A stretch of DNA of 64,000 nucleotides from Marinobacter litoralis (GCF_003336705.1 NZ_QMDL01000001.1:806001-870000); one strand, 5' to 3'; shown: positions 11,494-21,176, numbered from the stretch's first letter. Notes: generated by a model from the letters alone, not told the origin. Numbers and translations are program-made.

Positions 11494-11916
11494 ATGTTTG
11501 AGCTCCACGAACGACTAGCGGCCGACACCCATAGCTTGGGCCAGTCCGCATTGTGCGAAGTGCGGTTAATGAACGATCGTACCTGGCCGTGGATTATTCT
11601 GGTGCCGGCGGTGTCCGGTGTCCGGGAAATCTATCAGCTTACGGCTGACCAACAGATGCAACTGCTGAAAGAATCGTCGGCATTGAGCAAAGGGATGATG
11701 GAGCTCTTCGAAGGCGACAAGATGAATGTTGCTGCACTGGGTAATATGGTGCCGCAACTGCATCTTCATCATATTGTCCGGTTTCAGGATGATCCGGCTT
11801 GGCCGGGGCCGGTCTGGGGCACGCAGGCGCCTGTGCCCTACAGCGATGAAGAGCTGGAGCGTGTCATTGAAAAGCTTCAGCCAGTGCTCGAATCGTTGGC
11901 TTTGCCCAGTATCTGA
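11494..11916 (+). CDS. HIT-family nucleotide-binding protein
   Basis: A 140-residue histidine-triad protein. The triad region reads QLHLHHIVRF, followed by DDPAWPGPVWG, a form common in pseudomonad and Marinobacter HIT proteins. HIT proteins hydrolyse or transfer nucleotides; the substrate of this subgroup is not established here. It starts 14 bp after ugd and ends exactly where fabR ends on the opposite strand. Confidence 0.88.
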   Translation: MFELHERLAADTHSLGQSALCEVRLMNDRTWPWIILVPAVSGVREIYQLTADQQMQLLKESSALSKGMMELFEGDKMNVAALGNMVPQLHLHHIVRFQDDPAWPGPVWGTQAPVPYSDEELERVIEKLQPVLESLALPSI

Positions 11917-12543
11917 TTATTCCCGACCCTGTTGCCATTGAGCCAGGGTCTGGGACCCCACCAAAATCATCCGCAGTTCGATTTTCAGTTTTGCTTTTAG
12001 CTCTTCCCGCTCTTTGGGGGTGGCATCCAAGGCTTCTGCACCTTGATTGAACACCAAAGTGACCATGGCTTCGGCTACCGTCCGGGCATCTGAAATGGGC
12101 TTGTTTTGTTCTTCAGCGAAACGGCGCAGGTCGGCGGCCAACTCCGTGACAAAGTGCTCGATCTCGGCTCTTACGGCAGTTCTGAACGGCTTGGATACAC
12201 CCGTGCGTTCGCGCAACATCAAACGAAACAGGTTGGCGTTGTTGCCAAGGTACTCCATAAAGGTATCCACCGACGTGGAGATGGCACTGCCATCCCGCAC
12301 GATGCGCTTCCGCGCTTGGCGCATCAGTTGCCGAAGCGCAACGCCGCCTTCATCGACGAGTGCCAGGCCCAACTCGTCCAGTTCCGAGAAGTGCCGGTAA
12401 AACGAGGTGGGGGCAATGCCCGCTTCGCGGGCCACTTCGCGCAAACTCAAACTGCCGAAGCCCCGGTCTGCACTCAGTTGGGCCAGGGCGGCGTCCATCA
12501 GTGCCCGTCGGGTTTTAAGTTTTTGCTCTGCTCTGGTGGCCAA
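11917..12543 (-). CDS. fabR: FabR-like TetR-family repressor of unsaturated fatty acid synthesis
   Basis: A 208-residue TetR-type regulator. The HTH lies at about residues 25-55 ([20 protein letters not shown]), and the C-terminal ligand domain with [11 protein letters not shown] and [11 protein letters not shown] is characteristic of FabR. FabR represses fabA/fabB and desaturase genes in response to acyl-CoA/ACP pools. It faces away from aspS across a 334-bp gap. No target gene is adjacent. Confidence 0.87.
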   Translation of the reverse strand: MATRAEQKLKTRRALMDAALAQLSADRGFGSLSLREVAREAGIAPTSFYRHFSELDELGLALVDEGGVALRQLMRQARKRIVRDGSAISTSVDTFMEYLGNNANLFRLMLRERTGVSKPFRTAVRAEIEHFVTELAADLRRFAEEQNKPISDARTVAEAMVTLVFNQGAEALDATPKEREELKAKLKIELRMILVGSQTLAQWQQGRE

Positions 12544-12656
12544 AACGGCAGCTCCAATTGCGGCTAAAGATGGCCATTCTAGCCGCCTGCCACCACAGAG
12601 TCATCAGAGTGTCTTAAATGCGTTCTTGTACGCCTGATTTTCGGCGTCATTGTGTT

Positions 12657-12662
12657 TATAAT
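12657..12662 (+). promoter_or_regulatory. Candidate -10 box upstream of aspS
   Basis: Perfect TATAAT. The -35 is weak (TGATTT at 12635-12640, 16-bp spacer). If used, it gives a leader of roughly 210 nt that contains the whole inverted repeat at 12719-12829. Confidence 0.4.
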
Positions 12663-12718
12663 GGGCGGCTTTTCCAGTAAGGTCGCAAAAAATTTCAGCG
12701 GCCAATATTTTGCTGCAA

Positions 12719-12829
12719 GCAAGCAGGTGGAGATGGCTTTCCGAAACACGCTGTGAATACATCCGTGTACGCTCGGCTCCGCCATCCATGGCTCCGCACG
12801 GTTTCGGAAAGCCATCTCCACCTGCTTGC
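12719..12829. repeat. Long perfect inverted repeat in the fabR/aspS gap
   Basis: Two perfectly complementary 29-base arms (12719-12747 and 12801-12829) flank a 53-base centre. The left arm begins GCAAGCAGGTGGAGATGG and the right arm is its exact complement. The centre contains GGCTCCGC twice around a CCATCCATGG palindrome. No ORF fits inside. It could be a dispersed palindromic element of the genome or a structured 5' leader of aspS, ending 48 bases before the start codon. Confidence 0.9.
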
Positions 12830-12877
12830 CCAGACTTAACGAATTAACGCACACATTCAGAAACTACGGGAACCGGT

Positions 12878-14677
12878 ATGCGCAGTCATTATTGCGGTGG
12901 GATCAACGAATCTCACATTGATCAGGAAGTTACAATCTGTGGATGGGTACACCGTCGCCGTGACCACGGTGGGGTCATATTCCTGGATCTGCGGGACCGG
13001 GATGGCATTTCTCAGGTCGTCGTTGACCCGGATACCGAGGAAAGCTTTGCTCTGGCTGAAAAAGTCCGGAGTGAATACGTTGTTAAAGTGACCGGCCTCG
13101 TGCGTCGCCGCCCTGCGGGCACTGAAAACGACAACATGCCTACTGGCCAGGTTGAGCTGCTGGGTAAAGAGCTGGTTATCCTGAATGCCGCCGCCACGCC
13201 TCCGTTCCCTCTGGATGAGCACGTAGACGTAGGTGAAGACGTTCGTCTTCGCTACCGCTTTATCGATCTGCGTCGTCCGGAAATGATCAACCGTTTGCGT
13301 TTCCGTTCCCGTGTAACCAGTTATATCCGTAACTTCCTGGACAGCCGCGGTTTTATGGATGTGGAAACTCCCATCCTGACTCGTGCCACCCCTGAAGGTG
13401 CCCGTGACTATCTGGTACCAAGCCGTACTCACGACGGTTCTTTTTTTGCGCTGCCGCAGTCTCCTCAGTTGTTCAAGCAGATGCTGATGGTGTCGGGTGT
13501 TGACCGTTACTACCAGATTGCTAAGTGCTTCCGCGACGAAGACCTTCGTGCCGATCGGCAGCCGGAGTTTACTCAGGTGGATATCGAGGCTTCATTTGTT
13601 GATGAAGAAAGCCTGATGAGCCTGAACGAAGACATGATCCGCACGCTGTTTAAAGACGTGCTGGACGTTGAGCTTCCTGAATTTCCACGCATGCCGTACT
13701 CCGAAGCTATGCAGCGTTACGGCAGTGATAAGCCGGACCTGCGTATTCCGCTGGAGCTGCAAGACGTAAACGATCTGGTCGAAAGCGTCGATTTCAAAGT
13801 GTTTGCCGGCCCGGCGAAAGATCCGAAAGGCCGTGTTGCCGCGTTGCGTGTACCGAAAGGTGGCGAGCTTAGCCGTAAGCAAATCGACGAATACACCAAG
13901 TTCGTGGGTATCTACGGTGCCAAAGGTCTGGCTTACATCAAGGTCAATGAACTGGCCAAGGGTGTTGAAGGCCTGCAGTCTCCGATTGTGAAGTTTTTGG
14001 GCGACGACGTTGCCATGGCAATTATGGAGCGTGTGGGTGCAGAAGACGGCGACATCGTATTCTTCGGTGCAGACAAGACTACCGTTGTGAACGAAGCCTT
14101 GGGCGCGCTGCGCATCAAAGTGGGCCACGACCTGAACATGCTGACCTGCGAATGGGCGCCGATGTGGGTAGTTGACTTCCCGATGTTCGAGGAAACGTCT
14201 GATGGCGGCCTGACCGCTATCCACCACCCGTTCACCGCACCTTCGTGCACGCCGGAAGAGTTGGCGGCTGATCCGGCGAACGCTTTGTCCCGTGCATACG
14301 ACATGGTGTTGAATGGTACTGAGCTGGGTGGCGGTTCCATCCGTATCCACGACGGCGCCATGCAGGAAACTGTGTTCCGTATTCTGGGTATTGGTGAAGA
14401 AGAAGCTCGTGCGAAATTCGGCTTCCTGCTGGATGCATTGAAGTTCGGTTGCCCGCCGCACGGTGGTCTGGCTTTTGGTCTGGACCGTCTGGTGATGTTG
14501 ATGACCGGCTCTTCGTCTATTCGTGACGTGATTGCCTTCCCGAAAACGCAGAGTGCTACGTGCTTGATGACTCAGGCGCCGGGTGAAGTGGATGAAAAGC
14601 AACTGAAAGAGCTGCACATTCGTTTGCGACGCTCAGCCAAAGCGGCTGACGGCGGAAAGGCAGAAGATAAAGCGTAA
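12878..14677 (+). CDS. aspS: Aspartyl-tRNA synthetase, bacterial type
   Basis: Class II aminoacyl-tRNA synthetase charging tRNA-Asp (possibly also tRNA-Asn, if non-discriminating as in some proteobacteria). The N-terminal OB anticodon-binding domain ([21 protein letters not shown]) covers about residues 15-105. The catalytic core includes [27 protein letters not shown], the motif 2 [19 protein letters not shown] and the motif 3 [15 protein letters not shown]. The bacterial GAD insertion lies at about 290-420. At 599 residues it is full length. The usual neighbour yebC is missing between aspS and ruvC. Confidence 0.97.
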   Translation: MRSHYCGGINESHIDQEVTICGWVHRRRDHGGVIFLDLRDRDGISQVVVDPDTEESFALAEKVRSEYVVKVTGLVRRRPAGTENDNMPTGQVELLGKELVILNAAATPPFPLDEHVDVGEDVRLRYRFIDLRRPEMINRLRFRSRVTSYIRNFLDSRGFMDVETPILTRATPEGARDYLVPSRTHDGSFFALPQSPQLFKQMLMVSGVDRYYQIAKCFRDEDLRADRQPEFTQVDIEASFVDEESLMSLNEDMIRTLFKDVLDVELPEFPRMPYSEAMQRYGSDKPDLRIPLELQDVNDLVESVDFKVFAGPAKDPKGRVAALRVPKGGELSRKQIDEYTKFVGIYGAKGLAYIKVNELAKGVEGLQSPIVKFLGDDVAMAIMERVGAEDGDIVFFGADKTTVVNEALGALRIKVGHDLNMLTCEWAPMWVVDFPMFEETSDGGLTAIHHPFTAPSCTPEELAADPANALSRAYDMVLNGTELGGGSIRIHDGAMQETVFRILGIGEEEARAKFGFLLDALKFGCPPHGGLAFGLDRLVMLMTGSSSIRDVIAFPKTQSATCLMTQAPGEVDEKQLKELHIRLRRSAKAADGGKAEDKA

Positions 14678-14688
14678 GTGCTAACGAC

Positions 14689-14716
14689 AAGAGGCGGCTT
14701 TGGCCGCCTCTTTGTT
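14689..14716 (+). terminator. Terminator downstream of aspS
   Basis: AAGAGGCGGC (14689-14698) and GCCGCCTCTT (14703-14712) form a 10-bp stem with a TTTG loop, followed by TTGTTTTGG. Confidence 0.85.
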
Positions 14717-14750
14717 TTGGTGATCCTCTCACAGAGTTGAGGTTAGGTGG

Positions 14751-15278
14751 ATGCCAATCATTCTGGGCGTAGACCCCGGTTCCAGAATCACCGGTTACGG
14801 AATCATCCGCGTGGATGGTCGCCAAACCGAGTATCTTGATAGTGGCTGCATTCGAGTTGGCCAGAAACCCATGGCAGAACGTTTGCAAACCATTTTTCAG
14901 AGTCTTGCGCTGCTGATTGGCGAGTATCGTCCGGAAGAGTTCGCCATTGAGCAGGTGTTCATGGCTCGCAATCCGGATTCTGCGCTTAAGTTGGGGCAGG
15001 CCAGAGGGGCGGCCATCGTTAGTGCAGCCAACAGTGGTTTGGCGGTTCATGAGTATTCTGCACGGCAGGTGAAGCAAGCCGTTGTGGGTACTGGAGGTGC
15101 CGATAAGTCTCAGGTACAGCATATGGTTCAGGCGTTGCTGGGCTTGTCACGTAAGCCACAGGAAGATGCGGCAGATGCCTTGGCCATTGCACTGTGTCAT
15201 GCACACATGAACCAAAGTACGCTTAAGCTTGCCGGTGTTGGTGGCAAGGTTCGGGGCGGCCGCGTCCGCCGGCAATAA
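14751..15278 (+). CDS. ruvC: Holliday junction endonuclease RuvC
   Basis: Resolves four-way junctions in recombination repair together with RuvAB. The catalytic acidic residues are present in [12 protein letters not shown] (Asp7), the [20 protein letters not shown] region and [12 protein letters not shown]. Length 175 residues, normal. The ATG at 14751 follows GTTAGGTGG. ruvA starts 34 bp downstream. Confidence 0.96.
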   Translation: MPIILGVDPGSRITGYGIIRVDGRQTEYLDSGCIRVGQKPMAERLQTIFQSLALLIGEYRPEEFAIEQVFMARNPDSALKLGQARGAAIVSAANSGLAVHEYSARQVKQAVVGTGGADKSQVQHMVQALLGLSRKPQEDAADALAIALCHAHMNQSTLKLAGVGGKVRGGRVRRQ

Positions 15279-15311
15279 ACAAAGGTTGATGAGAGCCAGA
15301 GGAGACGGGCT

Positions 15312-15941
15312 TTGATAGGTCGTATTCGCGGATTGCTGGTTGAAAAGGCCCCAGGTCAGGCGTTGGTGGAATGCGCAGGGCTGGGCTATGAAGTTGATAT
15401 TCCATACACCACGTTTTTTCACCTGCCGGACACCGGCCAAGAGGTGACTCTCCATACCCATTTTGCTGTGCGCGAAGATGCACAAAGCCTGTTCGGCTTC
15501 GCTTCTTTGCTTGATCGTAATCTATTTCGATTGCTGATTAAGGTGAACGGCGTGGGGCCTAAAATGGCCATCGGCATCCTGTCGGGGCTGGACGCACAGC
15601 AGTTTATTCAGTGTGTAGAAGCGCGGGACGTGAATGCGTTGGTGAAGTTGCCCGGTGTTGGCAAAAAAACCGCTGAACGTTTGTTGATCGATATGGCAGA
15701 CCGTATCAAGCAACTGGAAGGGCAGTTCGTGCCGGCAGTGCCGGAACAGTTGGTGTCCGGGGCAGCGAGCGGTGCGTCAGTAACGGGGTCAGACCCCAGA
15801 GAGGAGGCGGAAGCCGCATTGATTGCACTTGGCTACAAACCTCAGGAAGCCGCGAAAGCCATCAGTAAAGTGGCGGAACCAGACATGAGTAGCGAACAGT
15901 TGATCAGGCTTGCACTGAGAAACATGATTCCAGCCGGGTAA
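15312..15941 (+). CDS. ruvA: Holliday junction DNA helicase subunit RuvA
   Basis: Binds Holliday junctions as a tetramer and loads RuvB. N-terminal OB domain (MIGRIRGLLVEKAPGQALVE), a double helix-hairpin-helix domain with VNGVGPKMAIGIL and LPGVGKKTAERLL, a variable linker at about residues 140-160, and the C-terminal RuvB-binding UBA-like domain (EAEAALIALGYKPQEAAKAI). The start codon is TTG at 15312, supported by AGAGGAGAC upstream and exact family alignment of the N-terminus. The linker encodes TGSDP across the palindrome GGGGTCAGACCCC. Confidence 0.96.
   Translation: MIGRIRGLLVEKAPGQALVECAGLGYEVDIPYTTFFHLPDTGQEVTLHTHFAVREDAQSLFGFASLLDRNLFRLLIKVNGVGPKMAIGILSGLDAQQFIQCVEARDVNALVKLPGVGKKTAERLLIDMADRIKQLEGQFVPAVPEQLVSGAASGASVTGSDPREEAEAALIALGYKPQEAAKAISKVAEPDMSSEQLIRLALRNMIPAG
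15785..15797. repeat. GGGGTCAGACCCC palindrome inside ruvA
   Basis: 13-base near-palindrome in the RuvA linker coding region, identical to one arm of the hairpin at 50776-50803 and close to that at 48031-48060. Confidence 0.7.
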
Positions 15942-15954
15942 GCCCGGCTTTTTT
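15932..15954 (+). terminator. Terminator overlapping the ruvA stop codon
   Basis: AGCCGGG (15932-15938), loop TAAG, CCCGGCT (15943-15949), then a run of T. The ruvA stop TAA at 15939-15941 lies in the loop, so a terminating ribosome would cover the hairpin. Confidence 0.8.
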
Positions 15955-16084
15955 GTGTCGTAAGATGACGCTAATGTGTATAGAGCTTAACGTGACTCAG
16001 CCTGCGCCCTTTGTACAATTAGGGCACTCAAAGCCAAGGGCGACCAGTAGGCACGTTGTTTATTCCCAGTAAGTGGATAATGCC

Positions 16085-17116
16085 ATGATTGAATCGGACC
16101 GACTGATAACGGCCAAAGCCGGAGAATATGAAGAGGTGCATGATCGCGCCATCCGCCCGACGCTTTTGTCTGAATACGTTGGTCAGCCGACGGTGCGTGA
16201 GCAGATGGAGATCTTCATCTCCGCCGCGCGGGCCCGCCAGGAAGCTTTGGATCACACCCTGATTTTTGGCCCGCCTGGCCTTGGTAAAACAACATTGGCA
16301 AACATCATTGCCAATGAGATGGGAGTCGCCATCAAAACCACCTCCGGACCGGTGCTTGAAAAAGCGGGCGACTTGGCTGCGATGTTGACCAATCTCGAGG
16401 AAGGGGATGTCCTCTTTATCGACGAGATTCACCGCCTCAGTGCGGCGGTTGAAGAGGTGTTGTATCCGGCCATGGAGGATTATCAGCTGGATATCATGAT
16501 CGGTGAAGGGCCGGCAGCTCGCTCTATTAAACTGGATTTGCCGCCGTTCACATTGGTCGGAGCAACTACGCGAGCGGGTCTGCTGACCTCGCCGCTCAGG
16601 GATCGCTTTGGCATTGTGCAGCGCCTTGAATTCTATAACACGGCCGACTTGACTCATATTATCGCCCGATCGGCCCGGCTGTCCTCGGTTACCCTTGATG
16701 ACGGCGGAGCTTTTGAAATTGCCCGCCGTTCCCGGGGTACGCCGCGAATTGCCAACCGCTTGTTACGTCGGGTACGTGATTTCGCCGAAGTGCGGTCAGA
16801 TGGGCGGATTACCGCCGAGATCGCGGACCAGGCACTGAACATGTTGAAGGTCGATAGCCAAGGCTTTGACCATATGGATCGCCGGTTGCTGTTGGCGATG
16901 ATTGAAAAGTTCGACGGCGGCCCGGTGGGTGTTGAGAGTCTGGCTGCAGCCATCAGTGAGGAACGGGGCACCATCGAAGACGTGCTCGAGCCGTTCTTGA
17001 TCCAGCAAGGCTACATAGTACGGACACAAAGAGGCCGTATGGTCACATCGAGTGCGTATCAGCATTTTGGCGTGGTACCGCCGAAGTCCGAAAAAGAGAG
17101 TAGCGGGTTTGAGTGA
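16085..17116 (+). CDS. ruvB: Holliday junction branch-migration ATPase RuvB
   Basis: AAA+ motor driving branch migration with RuvA. The Walker [10 protein letters not shown], Walker [12 protein letters not shown], sensor GATTRAG and arginine-finger region SPLRDRFGI are intact, followed by the winged-helix domain ([18 protein letters not shown]). A GTG at 16073 is in frame, but the ATG at 16085 starts the conserved MIESDRLI and gives 343 residues, matching the family. AAGTGGA lies just upstream. It is separated from ruvA by a terminator and overlaps ybgC. Confidence 0.96.
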   Translation: MIESDRLITAKAGEYEEVHDRAIRPTLLSEYVGQPTVREQMEIFISAARARQEALDHTLIFGPPGLGKTTLANIIANEMGVAIKTTSGPVLEKAGDLAAMLTNLEEGDVLFIDEIHRLSAAVEEVLYPAMEDYQLDIMIGEGPAARSIKLDLPPFTLVGATTRAGLLTSPLRDRFGIVQRLEFYNTADLTHIIARSARLSSVTLDDGGAFEIARRSRGTPRIANRLLRRVRDFAEVRSDGRITAEIADQALNMLKVDSQGFDHMDRRLLLAMIEKFDGGPVGVESLAAAISEERGTIEDVLEPFLIQQGYIVRTQRGRMVTSSAYQHFGVVPPKSEKESSGFE

Positions 17117-17534
17117 TATAGCTGCAGCCCCTATGTTTGAATTGCCGATTCGCGTCTATATCGAAGATACCGACGCCGGCGGCATTGTGTTTCATGCCAA
17201 GTACCTCCATTACATGGAGCGCGCACGCACAGAGTGGGTTCGCAGTCAGGGTGTGGAATTGCGGGCAGGGCTCGAACAAAACGTGAGTTATGTGGTGCAG
17301 AAAATGACGCTGCATTACGCAGCGCCCGCCAAGCTGGATGATCAGTTGTTGGTGACTGCGGTGCCGATTGCCTCGTCCCGTGTTTGGATGACCTTTCGCC
17401 AGCAGGTACTTAAGGCCGATAGCCGAGCTTTGCTCTGTGATGCCGAGGTGAGGGTGGCCTGTGTATCTCTGGATACCGGCAAGCCGCGGCGTTTGCCAGA
17501 AAATATGAGTGTAATTCTGAAGAACATGCTTTAA
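17109..17534 (+). CDS. ybgC: Tol-Pal associated acyl-CoA thioesterase YbgC
   Basis: Hot-dog fold thioesterase encoded at the head of tol-pal operons; it hydrolyses short acyl-CoA esters and is linked to envelope phospholipid metabolism. The signature [24 protein letters not shown] carries the catalytic aspartate. The start is uncertain. TTG at 17109 has GAGAG eight bases upstream and overlaps the ruvB stop; ATG at 17133 has no evident ribosome binding site and would give 133 residues. TTG is chosen, giving 141 residues. Confidence 0.88.
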   Translation: MSDIAAAPMFELPIRVYIEDTDAGGIVFHAKYLHYMERARTEWVRSQGVELRAGLEQNVSYVVQKMTLHYAAPAKLDDQLLVTAVPIASSRVWMTFRQQVLKADSRALLCDAEVRVACVSLDTGKPRRLPENMSVILKNML

Positions 17535-17570
17535 TTAGCTGAAAACATAGAAACTTTTTGGGAGTGTACA

Positions 17571-18260
17571 GTGGGATCCGAACTATCAGTCTGGCATCTG
17601 ATTGCGAACGCAGGGCTTCTGGTACAGCTCGTTATGCTGCTACTGGTGTTGGCGTCTGTAGTGTCTTGGGCGCTGATCTTTCAGAGAGTGAAGATCTACC
17701 GCCAAGCGAAACAGGCCCAGTTGGCGTTTGAAGAACGCTTTTGGTCCGGCATGGATCTTGGCCAGTTGTACAAAGATGTGAATGCCAACCCAACGCCGAA
17801 TTCGGGTATGGAGTCGCTTTTCCGTGCAGGCTTTAAAGAGTTCTCGAGGCTTCGTCAGCAAAGCCGCGACGCCGATGCGGTCATGGAGGGAACTCAGCGG
17901 GCCATGCGTGTTGCCTTCTCCCGGGAACATGAGCGCCTGGACATGCACCTTCCGTTCCTGGCTACGGTTGGTTCTACCAGCCCGTACGTCGGTTTGTTCG
18001 GCACCGTATGGGGCATCATGAACTCCTTCCGTGGATTGGCACAGGTGCAACAGGCTACTTTGGCAACCGTTGCTCCGGGGATTTCAGAAGCATTGATTGC
18101 GACAGCGATGGGCTTGTTCGCAGCGATTCCCGCCGTCATCGCATACAACCGCTTCTCGACGATGTCTGATGCGCTCCTGAAGAACTACGAAACGTTCGCA
18201 GACGAGTTTTCCAGCATTCTTCATCGCCGAGTGCACAACTCCGAACAGGCCGGTTCGTGA
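17571..18260 (+). CDS. tolQ: Tol-Pal system proton channel subunit TolQ
   Basis: Inner-membrane MotA/ExbB family protein that with TolR uses the proton motive force to energise TolA during envelope constriction. 229 residues with three membrane helices (about 10-32, 135-157, 170-192) and the conserved LPFLATVGSTSPYVGLFGTVWGI segment. GTG start at 17571 with TGGGAG upstream. First true tol gene after ybgC. Confidence 0.96.
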   Translation: MGSELSVWHLIANAGLLVQLVMLLLVLASVVSWALIFQRVKIYRQAKQAQLAFEERFWSGMDLGQLYKDVNANPTPNSGMESLFRAGFKEFSRLRQQSRDADAVMEGTQRAMRVAFSREHERLDMHLPFLATVGSTSPYVGLFGTVWGIMNSFRGLAQVQQATLATVAPGISEALIATAMGLFAAIPAVIAYNRFSTMSDALLKNYETFADEFSSILHRRVHNSEQAGS

Positions 18261-18291
18261 TGGGTTTTGACGGTAAAGGGAGGGTAGTCCG

Positions 18292-18738
18292 ATGAAAGGT
18301 ATGGGGATGATGTCCCGGGAACCGCGCAAATCCATGTCGGAAATCAACGTGGTGCCCTACATTGACGTCATGTTGGTGCTGCTGGTTATTTTCATGGTGA
18401 CGGCACCTATGCTCACTCAAGGCGTGAAGGTGGATTTGCCGGAAACCACCTCGGACCCGATCACTCAAGACAAAGATGTTGAAACCATCACCGTGTCGGT
18501 GGACAGCAACGGCGCTTATTTCCTGGAAGTGGGTGACAACAGCAGTGAGCCTATGTCTTTGGAGAATGTGCGGGCACAGGTGTCGAAAATCTTGTCACAG
18601 CGTGCAAACGCGGAAGTGATGGTCCGCGGTGACGAATTTGTGGATTACGGCGTGGTCGTGCGCTTGATGGCAGAGCTTCAGGCTGCCGGTGCCTCTGGCA
18701 TTGGCCTGATTACCGATGCACCTCAGGAACAGCCTTAA
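18292..18738 (+). CDS. tolR: Tol-Pal system protein TolR
   Basis: ExbD-family partner of TolQ. One membrane helix (about residues 20-40, VPYIDVMLVLLVIFMVTAPM) carries the proton-conducting aspartate Asp24, followed by a periplasmic domain. 148 residues. AGGGAGG precedes the ATG. In line with tolQ and tolA. Confidence 0.95.
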   Translation: MKGMGMMSREPRKSMSEINVVPYIDVMLVLLVIFMVTAPMLTQGVKVDLPETTSDPITQDKDVETITVSVDSNGAYFLEVGDNSSEPMSLENVRAQVSKILSQRANAEVMVRGDEFVDYGVVVRLMAELQAAGASGIGLITDAPQEQP

Positions 18739-18756
18739 TCAGGTGGCGGGATTGTT

Positions 18757-19794
18757 GTGAAGGGTCACGAACGGGACACAGTAAATAAAGAGAGCATCTC
18801 ATTGAAATCGCCTATCGCGATGTCGCTTGGGTTGCACTTGCTGATTGTTGTGGTTGCGCTTGCGGGGTGGTCGTGGACCAATCCGATGCAAGAGCCGGAG
18901 CCGCGCAGTATTTCCGCGAGGCTGATTAGCCCGGAACCGAAGCCGAGCCCTGTCGTCGATGAGCAAGATCAGCGGGATGAAGCTGATAAACGGGAGCAGG
19001 CCGCAGAAAAACAGCGCGAAAAAGACGAGGCGGAACGTAGAAAAGCTCAGCAGGAAGCGGAGCGTAAGGCGGCTGAAAAAGCGGCTCAGGAAAAGGCTCG
19101 AAAAATAGAGCAAGAGCGCAAGCAGCAAGAAGCCAAAGCTCGTGAAAAGGCCGAGCAGCAGGCGCGCGCGAAAGAAGCCGCCCGCAAAAAGGCGGAAGCT
19201 GAAGCGAAAGAGCGTGAACGCCAGAAGGCAGAGCAGGAACGAAAGCGTCAGGAAGAGGCCAAGCGCAAAGCCGAGGAAGAGAAGAAGCGCCAGGAAGAGC
19301 AGCGTCGTGCCGAGGAAGCGGAGCGTAAGCGTAAAGAAGAAGAGGCTCGCAAAGAAGCTGAACGAAAGCGGAAAGAAGCTGAACGGCGGCTAAGAGAGCA
19401 GCAGCTTAACGCGTTGGCAGAAGAAGCTGAAGAAGCCCGCGAAAGTGAAGCGCGTCGTCAGCGAGAGGCAGCTGCTGCCCGGGCCCGCGAAGCGCAGATG
19501 TTGACTGATAGTGAAAAATATCAGGCCCTTATTCGCGACCGGTTGGCCCAGGCGTGGTACCCACCGGCCTCAGCCACAGAAAATATGGTGGCACGCTTAC
19601 AGATTACATTGTTGCCGACCGGCGAGTTGCAAGGTGTCACTTTGGTCAGCAGCAGCGGGAATACGGCGTTTGATAATTCGGCACTGAGCGCGGTGCGCTC
19701 TTTGAATCGCTACCCGGTACCTGGCGACAGAGATACGTTCGAGCGATATTTCCGGCAGTTTACAATTGAATTCAACCCCAAACGGTTGCGGTGA
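18757..19794 (+). CDS. tolA: Cell envelope protein TolA
   Basis: Trans-periplasmic link between TolQR and TolB/Pal. 345 residues: a single N-terminal membrane helix (about 19-42), a long Ala/Lys/Glu/Arg-rich helical domain (about 65-245) with repetitive KAEEEKKRQEE-like sequence, and a C-terminal globular domain (about 250-345) that contacts TolB and Pal. GTG start at 18757. The repetitive helical region is prone to length variation between strains. Confidence 0.95.
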   Translation: MKGHERDTVNKESISLKSPIAMSLGLHLLIVVVALAGWSWTNPMQEPEPRSISARLISPEPKPSPVVDEQDQRDEADKREQAAEKQREKDEAERRKAQQEAERKAAEKAAQEKARKIEQERKQQEAKAREKAEQQARAKEAARKKAEAEAKERERQKAEQERKRQEEAKRKAEEEKKRQEEQRRAEEAERKRKEEEARKEAERKRKEAERRLREQQLNALAEEAEEARESEARRQREAAAARAREAQMLTDSEKYQALIRDRLAQAWYPPASATENMVARLQITLLPTGELQGVTLVSSSGNTAFDNSALSAVRSLNRYPVPGDRDTFERYFRQFTIEFNPKRLR

Positions 19795-19802
19795 GGCAGA
19801 TC

Positions 19803-21131
19803 ATGTTTAAGAAGCAAAATTCAAAACGCGGACTGGCAAAGCGAAACCTGACCGTCATCGGCTGGTTGATGGCTATGTGTTTCGTTGCATCGAGCGCGCG
19901 GGCTGAATTGCTGATTCGCATCACCGAAGGCGCAAATTCGGCTATCCCGGTGGCTGTTGTACCCTTTGCAGAAAGCGGCGCTATGCCGGCCGGCGATAAG
20001 GTCAGCAGTATCGTGCAAGCGGACCTGACGATGAGTGGCGAATTCAAGCCGCTGGATCCTTCAAAGATGCTGAGCCTTCCATCCGAGCGTTCGGAGGTGT
20101 ATTTCCGTGACTGGCGGATGCTGGGTCAGCGTTATGTTTTGGTTGGTCAGCTAACCAGTAACAGTGGCCGTGTTGAAGCGCGTTACGAGTTGTTTGATGT
20201 GAACCGCGAGCAGCGAATTTTGGGCGAAACCGCCGCGGCACCGGCCGGCAATGTGCGTTCGTTAGCTCATCACATCAGTGATCGCGTGTATGAAGCGATC
20301 ACCGGTGAGCCTGGTGCTTTTTCTACCAAATTGGCCTACGTAACGTTGACGGGGTCGGGTAAAAACAGTGTCTATCGCCTTCATATCAGCGACATCGACG
20401 GACAGCGCTCGAAAGTGCGCCTGGAGAGTGGAGAGCCGATTTTGTCTCCGGCCTGGTCGCCCGATGGCAAGAAGTTGGCTTATGTGTCTTTCGAGACCGG
20501 CAAGCCGGTTATTTATATCCATGAATTGGCCACAGGCAAACGCACCAAAGCCGCGGATTTCCCGGGTCTGAACTCAGCGCCCGCCTGGTCACCTGATGGA
20601 AAGTCTTTGCTAATGACGTTATCCAAAGACGGTAATGCCGAGGTTTATGAAAAGAATCTGGCCAGTGGCAAGATCACCAAGCTTACAAACCACTGGGCGA
20701 TCGATACCGAAGCGGCTTGGGATCATGCGGGAAAGGGCGTGTTCTTTACTTCTGATCGCTCTGGTGGGCCGCAGATCTATTACATGGAGCGTCCCGGTGC
20801 CGAAGCACGCCGAATCACATTTGGCAGCCGTTATAACGCTCGAGCGCGCCCGGATTCGAAAGGTGAGTATGTGTACTACGTGCATCAGCGGGAGCGCTCG
20901 TTTCACATTGCGCGCCGAAATCTGAAAACCGATGAAGAGTTTATTGTTACTCGTACCGGAACGGACGAGTCTCCCAGTGTGTCGCCGAATGGCCGCATGC
21001 TGATCTATGCCACTGAGCAAGGCGGCAAAGGTGTACTGACCGTGGTTTCTGCTGATGGCGGAGCTGCTTACAGCCTGCCAGCCTCAGAGGGTGAAGTGAG
21101 AGAGCCCGCTTGGGGGCCGATTACACGCTAA
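19803..21131 (+). CDS. tolB: Tol-Pal system beta-propeller protein TolB
   Basis: Periplasmic protein that binds Pal and TolA. The signal peptide ends near ASSARA-E. An N-terminal domain of about 130 residues is followed by a six-bladed propeller with repeated motifs WSPDGKKLAYVS, WSPDGKSLLM and SPNGRMLIYA. An in-frame GTG at 19791 overlaps the tolA end, but the ATG at 19803 has GAGG upstream and gives 442 residues with a proper signal sequence. Confidence 0.96.
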   Translation: MFKKQNSKRGLAKRNLTVIGWLMAMCFVASSARAELLIRITEGANSAIPVAVVPFAESGAMPAGDKVSSIVQADLTMSGEFKPLDPSKMLSLPSERSEVYFRDWRMLGQRYVLVGQLTSNSGRVEARYELFDVNREQRILGETAAAPAGNVRSLAHHISDRVYEAITGEPGAFSTKLAYVTLTGSGKNSVYRLHISDIDGQRSKVRLESGEPILSPAWSPDGKKLAYVSFETGKPVIYIHELATGKRTKAADFPGLNSAPAWSPDGKSLLMTLSKDGNAEVYEKNLASGKITKLTNHWAIDTEAAWDHAGKGVFFTSDRSGGPQIYYMERPGAEARRITFGSRYNARARPDSKGEYVYYVHQRERSFHIARRNLKTDEEFIVTRTGTDESPSVSPNGRMLIYATEQGGKGVLTVVSADGGAAYSLPASEGEVREPAWGPITR

Positions 21132-21176
21132 CCTCGATATCGTTTAAAGAAAGTCAATGTCACGAAAAGGAAGGTA

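Noticed and set aside
12719..12829. Insertion sequence or MITE with terminal repeats
   Set aside because: No transposase, no evident target-site duplication and a centre of only 53 bases; recorded as an inverted repeat instead.
18950..19500. Tandem repeat array in tolA as a separate repeat element
   Set aside because: It is the normal Ala/Lys/Glu-rich helical domain of TolA.
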